A DNA stretch of 64,000 nucleotides from Prochlorococcus sp. AG-409-J16 (GTDB taxonomy: Bacteria; Cyanobacteriota; Cyanobacteriia; PCC-6307; Cyanobiaceae). A model generated the notes under the pieces. That model worked only from the letters and a program-made list of their open reading frames with translations. It searched no databases and had not been told where the DNA came from. Numbering within the stretch: the first letter of the stretch is position 1; every line of letters begins with the position of its first letter. The translations under genes were made by a program, and so were the position numbers. Shown piece after piece: positions 44,493-54,166 of the stretch. The stretch covers positions 124,001-188,000 of the forward strand of contig QCKB01000001.1 in NCBI GenBank assembly GCA_003215655.1, read 5' to 3'.

Positions 44493-45086
44493 ATGGTCGA
44501 TTCCAGTGAGGACGAAAATAGATTACATAAACTTTATCTAGTAGTTCTTGGGGGACGTTCTAAAGAATGCAACATAGAGCTTCATGATGTTAGATGGGTA
44601 ATTGGGACTTCAATTAACGATACTATCCCTCAATTGCGCAAAGAGTGGTTTGGTGAGCAGATAGGTCTGCACATAGATAGTTATGTAGAGATAAGGTTTG
44701 TCGATGGTTATTCAATAAAATTAGAAAAAATAAAAGAAAAAACTGTTACTATAAATAATCAAGATACACTAATTAGCAATAAGAAACTTTGGTTCATAAA
44801 CCTTGGAGGCTACGATCCTAATCAACTCATAGAGTTACATCAATTTGGCCTAATAGTTGAAGAAACTGCTCTGATTGCAAAAAGAAAAGCAAAAGATAAA
44901 TGGCTAAAAAATACTTTTAAAACCCATAAAGATGATCTTTCTTATATAGATAAGCTAGACACTATAGACAATTGCCAATGCATAGATACAAAAAATTGTT
45001 GGAAGATAATAATACAGCCAGATGCCCTAGGAAGGAATCAAAGGCTTATTCCAGACTGGTATGGTTATTGGAGAATTGATATATGA
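44493..45086 (+). CDS. DUF1543-family protein
   Basis: This is a 197-residue protein of the DUF1543 family (LYLVVLGGRSKECNIELHDVRWVIG; the conserved LGG, C, ELHD and FVD/W patterns are present). It appears duplicated in structure, with LWFINLGGYDPNQLIELHQFGLIV in the second half. Function is unknown. It follows nadA by 34 bases on the same strand and may be cotranscribed. I see no signal or membrane segment. Confidence 0.78.
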   Translation: MVDSSEDENRLHKLYLVVLGGRSKECNIELHDVRWVIGTSINDTIPQLRKEWFGEQIGLHIDSYVEIRFVDGYSIKLEKIKEKTVTINNQDTLISNKKLWFINLGGYDPNQLIELHQFGLIVEETALIAKRKAKDKWLKNTFKTHKDDLSYIDKLDTIDNCQCIDTKNCWKIIIQPDALGRNQRLIPDWYGYWRIDI

Positions 45087-45174
45087 TCATATTCCCAAAA
45101 TAAAGAATTAGAAAATCTAAAATACATACTGCTAATCATAAAACATTAATCAAAGAAACCAGAGAATAGAATTA

Positions 45175-46524
45175 CTATCTAACAGCAAAAGCTATATTAG
45201 TAGACAGATGATCATAAGAAGAAGAATTACTTGATTTATTTATAGCCTTAATTAATTCAGTTTCTGCAACTTGATACTGACTATCCTTTTCTGTACCCAA
45301 CTGAGTAGAAGTTAAATTGGATGCTTCAAACTCTGACATGTCAGCATTAACATCAGGTACTATTCCATTTTTATGAATATCAGTTCCATTCGGAGTCATA
45401 TACTTAGCAATTGTTACTGTCATTCCAGAGCCATCAGACAAACCTCTTACAGATTGAACTAGTCCCTTCCCAAAGGTTTTCTTTCCAACTAAAACTCCAC
45501 GTTCATTATCCCTAATTGCACCAGAGAGAATCTCACTTGCACTGGCTGATCCTTCATTAACCAAAACAACAACAGGACGACTTGTAAGAGCCGATCCATT
45601 TGCCCTTCTTAAGTCCTTAACTCCACTTCTTGTTTGAGTACTTACAATTATTCCTTTATTAATCCACTGCCTAGAGATATCAATACTTGCCTCTAATAGA
45701 CCACCAGGGTTACTGCGTAGGTCAAGAACATAACCTTTAACATTTTTATTTTCTAGCTTTTTAATTGCTTTCCTCATCTCCTTTGAAGCATTCGCATTAA
45801 ATTGTTTCAGCCTTATATAACCAATTCTCTGACCGTATTCTGTAATATTTAATTTACTAATAACTGCCTTAATTTCTATACGCTCCCGTATTATTTCAAT
45901 ATTAATATATTGACCATTTCTAAGCAGCCCTAGCTTTACCTTCGTTCCTTCCTTCCCACGAATAAGCTTTACCGCTCTCTCTATTGACATTCCCTTAGTA
46001 GTTTCACCATTAATAAAAGCAATTACATCCTTAGACAAAACTCCTGATCTTTCAGCGGGAGTTCCTTCTATTGGAGAAACAACAATAAGCCTATTAGTAT
46101 CTTTATCTAAAGATAATTGTATTCCAACTCCTGTTAATTCACCTGAAGTCTCGATCTTCATTTCTTTAAATTCTTTAGGATCTAGAAATCTAGTGTAAGG
46201 ATCCTCAAGCGTTTCCAACATATTTCTTATGGCTTCATAGGAAGAAGACTTATCTATATATTTATTCGAAAGCAACTTCCTACGAAGATTCATCCAATCT
46301 GAAACAGCATATTTCCCTGATGAATCTAAATAATCTCTATAGATAATTTGCCATACCTGATCAATCACTTCCTTTGGGCTATCTGATATTAAAGATATTT
46401 TCTCAACTGCTAATCCTTTTAAAGGAAGAGATAAAAAAAAGACAGATGTATAAGTTAGTACTCCAATGAAAGTAGATAGTACTTTACTCTCCTTGGATAA
46501 ATTATTTCTTAAAAGTCTTAGCAA
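45175..46524 (-). CDS. ctpA: Carboxyl-terminal processing protease
   Basis: This S41-family protease processes the C-terminal extension of the D1 protein in cyanobacteria in the CtpA case. The 449 residues begin with a hydrophobic signal (STFIGVLTYTSVFFLSLPLKGLAV). The PDZ domain (about 125-210) and catalytic domain follow. The serine/lysine dyad is S328 in NEGSASASEIL and K353 in KKTFGKG, separated by 25 residues as in the characterised D1 protease. Whether it is CtpA, CtpB or CtpC cannot be proven. It acts in the thylakoid lumen or periplasm. Confidence 0.88.
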   Translation of the reverse strand: MLRLLRNNLSKESKVLSTFIGVLTYTSVFFLSLPLKGLAVEKISLISDSPKEVIDQVWQIIYRDYLDSSGKYAVSDWMNLRRKLLSNKYIDKSSSYEAIRNMLETLEDPYTRFLDPKEFKEMKIETSGELTGVGIQLSLDKDTNRLIVVSPIEGTPAERSGVLSKDVIAFINGETTKGMSIERAVKLIRGKEGTKVKLGLLRNGQYINIEIIRERIEIKAVISKLNITEYGQRIGYIRLKQFNANASKEMRKAIKKLENKNVKGYVLDLRSNPGGLLEASIDISRQWINKGIIVSTQTRSGVKDLRRANGSALTSRPVVVLVNEGSASASEILSGAIRDNERGVLVGKKTFGKGLVQSVRGLSDGSGMTVTIAKYMTPNGTDIHKNGIVPDVNADMSEFEASNLTSTQLGTEKDSQYQVAETELIKAINKSSNSSSYDHLSTNIAFAVR

Positions 46525-46565
46525 AACTAATTATGCTCCAAAGTTAAATAAAAAGATTCTGTTGT

Positions 46566-47786
46566 TCATTCTGGTTCGACCCATCTTCCATCTTCTTTAA
46601 TTAACTGAACCAACGCATCAACGCCCTCATCCTCTGGAACCTTTCGAATTTCCTCTCTGCCTCTATATAAAGCTATTACACCAGGGCCTTTGCCAACATA
46701 TCCATAATCTGCATCCGCCATCTCTCCTGGTCCATTAACAATGCAGCCCATCACTGCAATATCTAACCCTTTCAAATGAGAGGTAGCGTTTCTTACCTTA
46801 TGTACTACTTCTTCAAGATTGAAAAGTGTACGTCCACAACTAGGGCAGCTTATATATTCAACCATTGTCTTCCTAAGGCCCATTGCTTGCAAAATGGAAT
46901 AGCAAACTGGGATTTCTTTCTCTGGGGCTTCGGTAAGCGATACGCGAATAGTATCTCCTAAACCTTCTGCTAATAATGTTGCAATACCTGCTGTACTTTT
47001 TATCCTGCCATAGTCTCCATCTCCCGCCTCAGTGACACCAAGATGCAAGGGATAATTATACCCTTCCTTATCCATAGTATCTGCCATTAATCTATATGCA
47101 GCAAGCATTACTGGTGCTCTTGAAGCCTTCATTGATATAACAATATTATGAAAATCTAGCTGGTCACAAATACGAATAAATTCCATCGCGGATTCGACCA
47201 TTCCTAAAGGTGTATCTCCATATGAAAAAAGCATTCTTTCTGACAATGAACCGTGGTTCACACCTATACGCAGAGACTTATCTTGCTCTTTTAATACAGA
47301 AACTAATGGTTCAAATCTTCTAACGATTCTTGCACCTATCTCATCTATTTCCTCCTTTGTAAACTCAGTCCTATTAGGATCTGGTTTCTCAAAAACAAAA
47401 AGACCTGGGTTAATCCTAACTTTATCAACGTGATTAGCGACTTCAAGCGCAATATTCATTCCATTATGATGAACATCTGCCACAAGAGGAACATTCTTAT
47501 AAGTAACTTCCAGCTGTTTTTTTATTTCCCCTACTGCCTTTGCATGTCCTAAAGATGGAACTGTCAAACGGACTATCTCACACCCTGCTTCATGTAATCG
47601 CCTAATACCAGCAGTAGATGCTTCCACATCAAGAGTGTCTTCATTGATCATTGATTGCACCCGAACAGGATGCTCGCTTCCAATTGACACATCTCCAACC
47701 ATTACGGTTCGCGTTGATCTTCGGAAGATCTTGGTGTCATATCTCTTAGAAAGGCTCTCTGAACTATGGGGCAAGGTTGCAATCAT
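46566..47786 (-). CDS. ispG: 4-Hydroxy-3-methylbut-2-enyl-diphosphate synthase
   Basis: IspG (GcpE) makes HMBPP in the MEP isoprenoid pathway, using a 4Fe-4S cluster. The protein of 406 residues has [45 protein letters not shown], and the cluster region [16 protein letters not shown] with GCIVNGPGE. The cyanobacterial form has the extra central region seen here. It overlaps the UDG gene upstream by four bases, so the two are coupled. Confidence 0.95.
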   Translation of the reverse strand: MIATLPHSSESLSKRYDTKIFRRSTRTVMVGDVSIGSEHPVRVQSMINEDTLDVEASTAGIRRLHEAGCEIVRLTVPSLGHAKAVGEIKKQLEVTYKNVPLVADVHHNGMNIALEVANHVDKVRINPGLFVFEKPDPNRTEFTKEEIDEIGARIVRRFEPLVSVLKEQDKSLRIGVNHGSLSERMLFSYGDTPLGMVESAMEFIRICDQLDFHNIVISMKASRAPVMLAAYRLMADTMDKEGYNYPLHLGVTEAGDGDYGRIKSTAGIATLLAEGLGDTIRVSLTEAPEKEIPVCYSILQAMGLRKTMVEYISCPSCGRTLFNLEEVVHKVRNATSHLKGLDIAVMGCIVNGPGEMADADYGYVGKGPGVIALYRGREEIRKVPEDEGVDALVQLIKEDGRWVEPE

Positions 47787-48397
47787 GGATTTTGACCCCT
47801 ATTAAGCTCCAAAACTGGCATAACAATAGGTCTATTGTATTTAATTAGTTTCCTCCTAACTTTCAATAAATCTCCACGAGTAAGATCAACTGGCGCCCCT
47901 TCCTCTTTGGAAGGATTCCTCAGAAGATAAGCAGGGTGAAATATAGGCATCACCCACCGTCCCTTCCAACGCTGCCATTTCCCTCGAACATCAGATATTG
48001 CCTGCTTAATGCCCAATAAAGCTTCTACAGCAGTAGCCCCTGCAAGCGCTATCACTAAGGGGTCGACTAACTTTATTTGTTGATGTAACCAAGGCATAAA
48101 AGCATCTATCTCTTTTTTTGTAGGTCTACGATTGTTAGGAGGTCGGCATTTAACGACATTTGATATATAAACATCCTGCTCGCAGTCAATCCCAACACTT
48201 TTCATCAAGTTATCCAACGCAACTCCTGATCGACCGATGAAAGGTTCACCAACCTCGTCTTCCTTTGCTCCAGGTGCCTCCCCAATCACCATAAGGCTGG
48301 CAAATGGGTTACCTCGACTTACAACCACCTTTGTATATGTGCTCAGTTGTCCACAAGATCGACAACTGACTTCCTCCTTCAAAAGCCTTTCTCCCAA
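47783..48397 (-). CDS. Family-4 uracil-DNA glycosylase lacking one Fe-S ligand
   Basis: This family-4 UDG (204 residues) removes uracil from DNA. The [20 protein letters not shown] motif is intact, with [13 protein letters not shown] and HPAYLLRNP. Family-4 enzymes hold a 4Fe-4S cluster with four Cys (positions 14, 17, 86 and 102 in T. maritima). Here C12, C15 and C84 are present at matching spacing, but position 100 is Phe in [12 protein letters not shown] instead of TGT would explain it by one base change. The product is ATGA-coupled to ispG. Confidence 0.88.
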   Translation of the reverse strand: MGERLLKEEVSCRSCGQLSTYTKVVVSRGNPFASLMVIGEAPGAKEDEVGEPFIGRSGVALDNLMKSVGIDCEQDVYISNVVKCRPPNNRRPTKKEIDAFMPWLHQQIKLVDPLVIALAGATAVEALLGIKQAISDVRGKWQRWKGRWVMPIFHPAYLLRNPSKEEGAPVDLTRGDLLKVRRKLIKYNRPIVMPVLELNRGQNP

Positions 48398-48444
48398 AAC
48401 TTAAACCACTAAATATTGGTAACCAAACCATTCTAAAAGTTCAA

Positions 48445-48834
48445 TTACTGGGGACCTGGAACAAGCAATAAAAAAGCATTGTCCTCAGGATCAGAAAGCC
48501 ATGATTCCGCACCAAATATTTCTAGTTTTGGGGAGTCAAGGACCTTAGCTCCATTAGATTTCAAATCGCTAACCCACCTTTCCAAGACAATTAAAGGGGT
48601 AGCCGAAGGCTCTGCCTGAAGACAAGGCGCTATAGACCTGCCTCTATTCGGCCAAGGCCCTTTGACAGAAGGTCGATACACCTGAATAACTAGCCCATTG
48701 GTACATTGAACCAGCCAGTGTTCATCATTAAATCCCTTAGAAAGCTTTGCTTTAATGGCGTCAGAGTAAAACTCAGCAAGCTCTCTAGGGATGCGCGCAG
48801 CAATAAGCAAGCTGATATCAGGTCGAAAAATCAA
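48445..48834 (-). CDS. Glyoxalase/VOC-fold-like protein
   Basis: This 129-residue protein has ELAEFYSDAIKAKLSK and a final LSDPEDNAFLLLVPGPQ, recalling the repeated beta-alpha-beta-beta-beta unit of the vicinal oxygen chelate family, including a DP-[ED]-[DG]-N pattern. The usual metal-binding Glu and His are not clear, so activity is uncertain. It follows the UDG gene direction and is divergent from the aminotransferase. Function is unknown. Confidence 0.65.
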   Translation of the reverse strand: MIFRPDISLLIAARIPRELAEFYSDAIKAKLSKGFNDEHWLVQCTNGLVIQVYRPSVKGPWPNRGRSIAPCLQAEPSATPLIVLERWVSDLKSNGAKVLDSPKLEIFGAESWLSDPEDNAFLLLVPGPQ

Positions 48835-48923
48835 AACTTCTTTGTCAAAATAAGGGTTGTCTAGTTCATTAGATCAGGCAGGATGAGGTTCTTACTAGCA
48901 GTGCGCATATAGCTTTAAGCAAA

Positions 48924-50108
48924 ATGCCGCCTCCCCCTCCAAAGCTTTCAAAACGGGCTATTGCCCTTAAGCCATCACTTACCTTGGCAATTAGCGCAAG
49001 AGCTAATGCGCTAAAAAATCAAGGTAGAGATATTTGCAGTCTAAGTGCGGGAGAACCGGACTTTTCCACCCCTCAATTCATCGTTGAAGCAGCTCGAAAA
49101 GCTCTATCTCAGGGGATTACTAAATATGGTCCTGCAGCTGGTGATCCTGAGCTAAGAGAAGCTATTGCTAACAAGCTAACTAATTTAAATAAGATCCCAA
49201 CGCTGCCAAAAGAAATACTTATTACCAATGGAGGGAAACAAGCCATATACAACCTGCTTCAAGTGCTTCTTGATCATGGAGATGAAGTCTTAATTCCATC
49301 CCCTTACTGGCTGAGCTATCCGGAAATGGTTGTTCTAGCTGGAGCTAAAGCAATACCATTGCCCTCATCTCCGGAAAATGGGTTCCAACCAAATCTAGAA
49401 GAACTAGAAAATGCAATAAATTCAAAGACGCGTCTCCTAATTCTCAATTCACCTGGGAATCCAACAGGTCGAGTAATGCCTATAGATGAATTAAAAGCTT
49501 TAGGGGAAATCCTTAGAAGACATCCAAAAGTGCTTGTAATGAGTGATGAGATCTATGAGTTTCTACTAGCGGATGGATATACCCATCACAGCTTTGCTGC
49601 CGTAGTACCTGATTTAAAAGAACGTATCTTTACAGTTAACGGCTTCGCAAAAGGCTGGGCTATGACTGGCTGGCGTATTGGCTACCTATCCGGGGATTCA
49701 GAAGTTATAAAGGCTGCAACAGCACTACAAAGTCAAAGCACAAGCAATGTTTGTAGTTTTGCGCAGAAAGGAGCTCTAGCCGCCTTACAAGGATCTATGG
49801 ATTGCGTAAAAGAAATGGTCAGTATCTATAACCATCGTCGATCCGTACTAACAAACGGGTTAAACAATCTAGATGGAATTAAACTTGTTGAACCAGAAGG
49901 AGCTTTTTATGCATTTCCCAGACTTCCTGCACATTTCGAAGATTCGATATTATTTTGTGAAAGAGCATTAGAAGAAGTTGGTTTAGCAATGGTTCCTGGG
50001 ACAGTGTTTGGTGAGCCCAGATGTATAAGGGTCTCTTGTGCTGTCTCAGAAGAAACAATTTTTGATGGGCTTTACCGCCTAAATCAATTCATTAACCAAC
50101 AAAAATAA
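48924..50108 (+). CDS. aspC: Class I aminotransferase (aspartate aminotransferase-like)
   Basis: This PLP aminotransferase of 394 residues has AGEPDFSTPQFIVEAARKAL, TNGGKQAIYNLLQVL, NSPGNPTGRVM and the lysine in TVNGFAKGWAMTGWRIGYLSG. The pattern fits the aspartate/prephenate aminotransferase group. The exact amino acid specificity is not proven. It is on the same strand as the phosphonate-type transporter that follows after 36 bases, though the two need not share a transcript. Confidence 0.88.
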   Translation: MPPPPPKLSKRAIALKPSLTLAISARANALKNQGRDICSLSAGEPDFSTPQFIVEAARKALSQGITKYGPAAGDPELREAIANKLTNLNKIPTLPKEILITNGGKQAIYNLLQVLLDHGDEVLIPSPYWLSYPEMVVLAGAKAIPLPSSPENGFQPNLEELENAINSKTRLLILNSPGNPTGRVMPIDELKALGEILRRHPKVLVMSDEIYEFLLADGYTHHSFAAVVPDLKERIFTVNGFAKGWAMTGWRIGYLSGDSEVIKAATALQSQSTSNVCSFAQKGALAALQGSMDCVKEMVSIYNHRRSVLTNGLNNLDGIKLVEPEGAFYAFPRLPAHFEDSILFCERALEEVGLAMVPGTVFGEPRCIRVSCAVSEETIFDGLYRLNQFINQQK

Positions 50109-50144
50109 TTGCTAACCATCTAAAACCCACATTATTCATTCATC

Positions 50145-51047
50145 GTGATCAGAAATAACCTCAAAATATTTCTCCTAACACCTGTAATAACTTCCTTAAG
50201 TATTCAACCCTTTGCCACAGCTCAATCTCAAGAGACCTTATTTATTGGAGCAATTCCAGACCAAAACCCTGAGAAACTAAATCGACTTTATAATTTATTA
50301 TCCAACGAACTAAATAAGCAATTAAAAGTTCCAGTCAAATATGTAAAAGTAACTAATTATCCAGCTGCTGTAACTGCATTTAGAACTGGAAGTCTAGATC
50401 TTGTTTGGTTCGGTGGACTTACTGGAGTTCAAGCTAGGTTGCAAAAACCAGGTTCAAAAGTAATTGCCCAACGTAATATTGATAAAAAGTTTAGAAGTGT
50501 TTTTATTGCTAATACAAGAAGTAGGCTTCAACCTATCAAAAACCAAGCTGGCTTAAAAGCTTTAAAAGGTAAAAGGTTTACCTTTGGATCTGAAAGCTCA
50601 ACTTCAGGGCGTCTGATGCCTCAGTTTTACTTACAGCAATCAGGCGTTCTTATTAAAGATTTTGCAGGTAAAAGAGCTGGCTTTAGTGGTAGCCATGATG
50701 CGACATTAGCTTTAGTCCAGAGTGGTTCTTACGAAGTAGGTGCTCTTAACGAACAGGTTTGGAAAGTGAATATTTTAAGAAAACGCGTCAACGAATCACG
50801 AGTTAAAGTCATATGGAGAACACCGCCATATGCCGATTACCATTGGCTTGCACAACCAAATCTTGACAAGCGATTCGGCAAAGGATTCACAAGCTCACTT
50901 CAGAAAGCTCTTCTAAGCTTCAACAAACAATCAAAGTCTCAAGAAAAAATCCTAGAGCTTTTTGGAGCAGAAAAATTTATTCCAGCTGACGTAAAGCAAT
51001 ACAAAGCTATTGAGAAAATCGGTCGACAACTCGGGAAAATCAAATGA
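50145..51047 (+). CDS. phnD: Periplasmic phosphonate/phosphite-binding protein
   Basis: This PhnD-type substrate-binding protein has 300 residues, with a signal peptide (FLLTPVITSLSIQPFATAQS) and the family pattern LFIGAIPDQNPEKLNRLYNLLSNELNKQL, DLVWFGGLTGVQA and FGSESSTSGRLMPQF. Ligand may be a phosphonate or phosphite; no C-P lyase or ptxD is nearby. The start is GTG at 50145. It overlaps phnC by ATGA, so the operon is phnD-phnC-phnE. Confidence 0.88.
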   Translation: MIRNNLKIFLLTPVITSLSIQPFATAQSQETLFIGAIPDQNPEKLNRLYNLLSNELNKQLKVPVKYVKVTNYPAAVTAFRTGSLDLVWFGGLTGVQARLQKPGSKVIAQRNIDKKFRSVFIANTRSRLQPIKNQAGLKALKGKRFTFGSESSTSGRLMPQFYLQQSGVLIKDFAGKRAGFSGSHDATLALVQSGSYEVGALNEQVWKVNILRKRVNESRVKVIWRTPPYADYHWLAQPNLDKRFGKGFTSSLQKALLSFNKQSKSQEKILELFGAEKFIPADVKQYKAIEKIGRQLGKIK

Positions 51048-51781
51048 GGACGATGCTCGAACTAACTGGTGTTCGGGTCCTAGGTATATCAACAGATCGG
51101 CTGAAGAATGTTGAGCTGTCTGTAGGCAATGGAGAAAAAATCGCCCTCTTAGGGCCTAGCGGTGCAGGAAAAACAACCCTGATATCAGTAGCAAATGGCA
51201 GCCTTAAACCACATGAAGGAAATGTACTTTGGCATGGTAAGGATCTAAGTCGAATAAGTAGTAGACATCGTGCAGCAATAGGAACCCTATGGCAGGAACT
51301 TAGACTTATCGAGGAGCTCAATGTTTCTCAAAACGTAAATGCTGGTGCACTAGGTCGTCATAATCTGATTTGGGCCATTCGAAACTTAATGGGTCTAATA
51401 GATAGTAAAGAGTCTTTGACTTGCCTAGAAGCAGCTGGGTTAAACAAAGAAATGATTGATCTTCCTATTAAAGAACTCTCAGGAGGTCAGCGACAACGAG
51501 TAGCCATCGCTCGTTTATTCCGACAACGTGCTCAGCTACTACTTGCAGATGAACCTATCTCCAATTTAGATCCAAACTTAAGCAATAAAATCCTAAAGCT
51601 TTTGATTGGGAAAGAAAATGATATCACCATACAAATTCCTGAGAGTGTAATAATCAGTCTCCACAGACCTGATCTAATAAGATACTTCACCCGTATTATT
51701 GGAATTAAAAAGGGTGAAATAATCTTTGATCTTCCAACGGAGAAAGTTAACTCTTCAGAAATCTCATGGCTATATAAATAG
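51044..51781 (+). CDS. phnC: Phosphonate-type ABC transporter ATPase
   Basis: This 245-residue ABC ATPase has Walker A GPSGAGKT at 37-44, signature LSGGQ at 145-149, and Walker B LLLADEP at 165-171. It overlaps phnD by four bases and lies two bases before phnE. It energises uptake with PhnD and PhnE at the plasma membrane. An acidic switch His near HRPDLI is present. Confidence 0.9.
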   Translation: MRTMLELTGVRVLGISTDRLKNVELSVGNGEKIALLGPSGAGKTTLISVANGSLKPHEGNVLWHGKDLSRISSRHRAAIGTLWQELRLIEELNVSQNVNAGALGRHNLIWAIRNLMGLIDSKESLTCLEAAGLNKEMIDLPIKELSGGQRQRVAIARLFRQRAQLLLADEPISNLDPNLSNKILKLLIGKENDITIQIPESVIISLHRPDLIRYFTRIIGIKKGEIIFDLPTEKVNSSEISWLYK

Positions 51782-51783
51782 TC

Positions 51784-53349
51784 ATGAGGAAAATCCAATT
51801 TAGTCCACCATTATTAACATTATTACCTGGACTAACTTTATTGCCAGTACTTTTTATCTTCCTTAAAGGTATACATAATGGTGGCCTAAGTATATTCAGC
51901 TCATTTATAGAGGCATCATTTCATCCAGCATTAGATGCAATTGTTTTAGGCAGTAGCTGGAGAGGGTTGAGAGTGACCATTGCTACAGCATTAGTTAGCT
52001 GGTCTATTAGCACATTCATTGGATTGATTTTAGGGATTTTTAGCTCAAGCATTTTTTGGAAAACATTCAACGCACCAAGTTGGGCAGCAAGTATTACCCG
52101 TCGCATACTTGCTATTCCAAGATCTATCCATGAAATCTTATGGGGCTTACTTCTACTTCAAGGATTTGGACTATCACCATGGGTTGCGGTAGTAGCCATT
52201 GTTATTCCTTACTCCTCACTAGTTGCAAGAGTACTAAGTAATCAACTAGACGCTCTAGATCATCGTGCACTAATTGCTATTAATCAAATTGGTGCAAAGC
52301 CTTTTCCTGGGTTAATTACAGCTCTAGGGCCTCCCATTATCCCAATTATTGCAAGCTATAGCGGTTATCGACTCGAATGTGCCCTAAGAAGTGCAACCTT
52401 ACTCGGTATTTTCGGTTTGGGAGGCATTGGTACAGACCTACAACTAACATTCCAATCTCTTGAATTTAATGAGATGTGGACTGGTCTATGGATGCTTGGG
52501 CTTGTAATGTTTAGCTTAGAATTAGTCCTTAGTTGGTGTAGAAAAAATCTTTATAGGATCACAAAAAAATATCAATTTTCTTTCATCCTCATTCCTTTAA
52601 CTCTTACCTTTACTACCTTTTGCTTCTTTTGGTTAAAAGAGTCAGAGATAGGAGCCATAACGAATTTTGAATGGCATAATCTTTCTTTGCCAACATTGGT
52701 AGAAATTGAATCTGCTTTTAAAGAACTACCTTTACTCACATTAATTGGATCAACTTTAATCCTCACATTTTTATCTGCTGGAATTGCAATAGGGATACCT
52801 CCTCTAGGTTTAATGCTTTTTCCGAGTCGACTCGAGGTCAACATTCAAAGCATTATCTGGGGAATCCTCAGGTTAATCCCTCCACCTCTATCTTCTTTAC
52901 TCTTACTCCTATTTAGCAATCCAAGTTTTGTTGTAGCAGCAATAGCTCTTGGGCTGCATAACATCGGCATCATGGGACGTCTACTAAAAGAAGGCATTGA
53001 TAATCAAACAGATAGAAAATGGCATGCCATGAAAGCAACTGGAGCAGGTCCATCTGCTTCTTGGTTGTATGGCTACATGAGTTCTCAAAGCCCTAGCTAT
53101 CTTGCATACGCCTCATATAGAACTGATGTTTTATTGCGAGAAACAGCCGTAGTAGGTCTAATAGGGGGGACTGGATTGGGTTGGCAACTGATCGAATCCC
53201 TAAGCTCATTTAATTGGGCGGAGGTGACTGTCCTAATTATTCTCTATTCATCTATCACTTTGGTCGGTGAAAGCATCAGTGATTATCTAAGCCAATTCTG
53301 GATGTCCTATACGACGAAAAAATCAACAGCCTCTCACTCATTTTTTTGA
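51784..53349 (+). CDS. phnE: Double-length phosphonate-type ABC permease
   Basis: This 521-residue permease carries two membrane domains in one chain. The first (about 10-260) has a typical EAA-like loop near NQIGAKPFPGLITALGPPIIP; the second (about 265-515) has a matching loop near KATGAGPSASWLYGYMSSQ. In most systems PhnE is about 270 residues and works as a dimer, so this fusion could be a complete pore alone. It follows phnC by two bases. The SGNH gene follows after 22 bases. Confidence 0.86.
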   Translation: MRKIQFSPPLLTLLPGLTLLPVLFIFLKGIHNGGLSIFSSFIEASFHPALDAIVLGSSWRGLRVTIATALVSWSISTFIGLILGIFSSSIFWKTFNAPSWAASITRRILAIPRSIHEILWGLLLLQGFGLSPWVAVVAIVIPYSSLVARVLSNQLDALDHRALIAINQIGAKPFPGLITALGPPIIPIIASYSGYRLECALRSATLLGIFGLGGIGTDLQLTFQSLEFNEMWTGLWMLGLVMFSLELVLSWCRKNLYRITKKYQFSFILIPLTLTFTTFCFFWLKESEIGAITNFEWHNLSLPTLVEIESAFKELPLLTLIGSTLILTFLSAGIAIGIPPLGLMLFPSRLEVNIQSIIWGILRLIPPPLSSLLLLLFSNPSFVVAAIALGLHNIGIMGRLLKEGIDNQTDRKWHAMKATGAGPSASWLYGYMSSQSPSYLAYASYRTDVLLRETAVVGLIGGTGLGWQLIESLSSFNWAEVTVLIILYSSITLVGESISDYLSQFWMSYTTKKSTASHSFF

Positions 53350-53371
53350 TATATTTTACTTTGCTAAATAA

Positions 53372-54049
53372 ATGAATCTTTATCCTAAAAAACTTATAGT
53401 GATTGGTGATAGCGGTGTTTATGGATGGGGAGATCGTGATAGTGGAGGCTGGGTAGAAAGGCTCCGTTTGAATTGGATGAATAATCCTCAATCTCCAATT
53501 ATTTATTCTTTAGGAATACGTGGAGATGGTCTTGAGAATGTTGCTAGTAGATGGCAAAAAGAATGGGGAGTTCGTGGCGAACTCCGAAGACAACTACCTG
53601 ATGCTGTTCTCTTAGCAGTAGGTCTAAATGACACTGCAAAAGTTGGTAGATCAGACGGCCGGCCACAATTAACAGCAAAGGCTTATCGTTTTGGCCTACA
53701 TCAACTCCTCAAAGAAATCAGCCAAAGAACGCACGTAATGATGATCGGCCTTACACCAGTTGATGAAACAGCTATGCCCTTTGCAGATTGCCTCTGGTAC
53801 TCAAATGAAGCTTCATCAATTTATGAAGCGCAAATAGAAGATGCCTGCCTTGAAATCAATGTCCCATTCCTTCCAATTCATCAAGCCATGCTAAATGAAC
53901 CTGACTTTAACCAATGGATCGAACCCGACGGTATTCATCTGAATTCATCTGGGCATCACTGGATCTATCAAAGAATAATGAACTGGTCCTCACTACTTAA
54001 ATGGGCTGAAATGGAGCCAATAAGAACCCCTACATCACTAATTAGTTAG
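53372..54049 (+). CDS. SGNH/GDSL-family hydrolase
   Basis: This 225-residue protein has the SGNH motifs: VIGDSGVYGWGDRDSG with the nucleophile Ser, RGDG for the Gly, LAVGLNDT for the Asn and EPDGIHLNSSGHHW for the Asp/His. No signal peptide is seen. Substrate may be an ester or an acetylated sugar. It follows phnE by 22 bases and may be cotranscribed. Function is inferred from family only. Confidence 0.82.
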   Translation: MNLYPKKLIVIGDSGVYGWGDRDSGGWVERLRLNWMNNPQSPIIYSLGIRGDGLENVASRWQKEWGVRGELRRQLPDAVLLAVGLNDTAKVGRSDGRPQLTAKAYRFGLHQLLKEISQRTHVMMIGLTPVDETAMPFADCLWYSNEASSIYEAQIEDACLEINVPFLPIHQAMLNEPDFNQWIEPDGIHLNSSGHHWIYQRIMNWSSLLKWAEMEPIRTPTSLIS

Positions 54050-54166
54050 GTATAAAGATTATGCATAGATTATACTTTGCCTGTTTATTCTAGAAATATA
54101 AAGAAAATTTAGACCTAGAAAATCTGTCGATCAATTTTTAAAGATAAGAAGTTAAATTAAATATTT

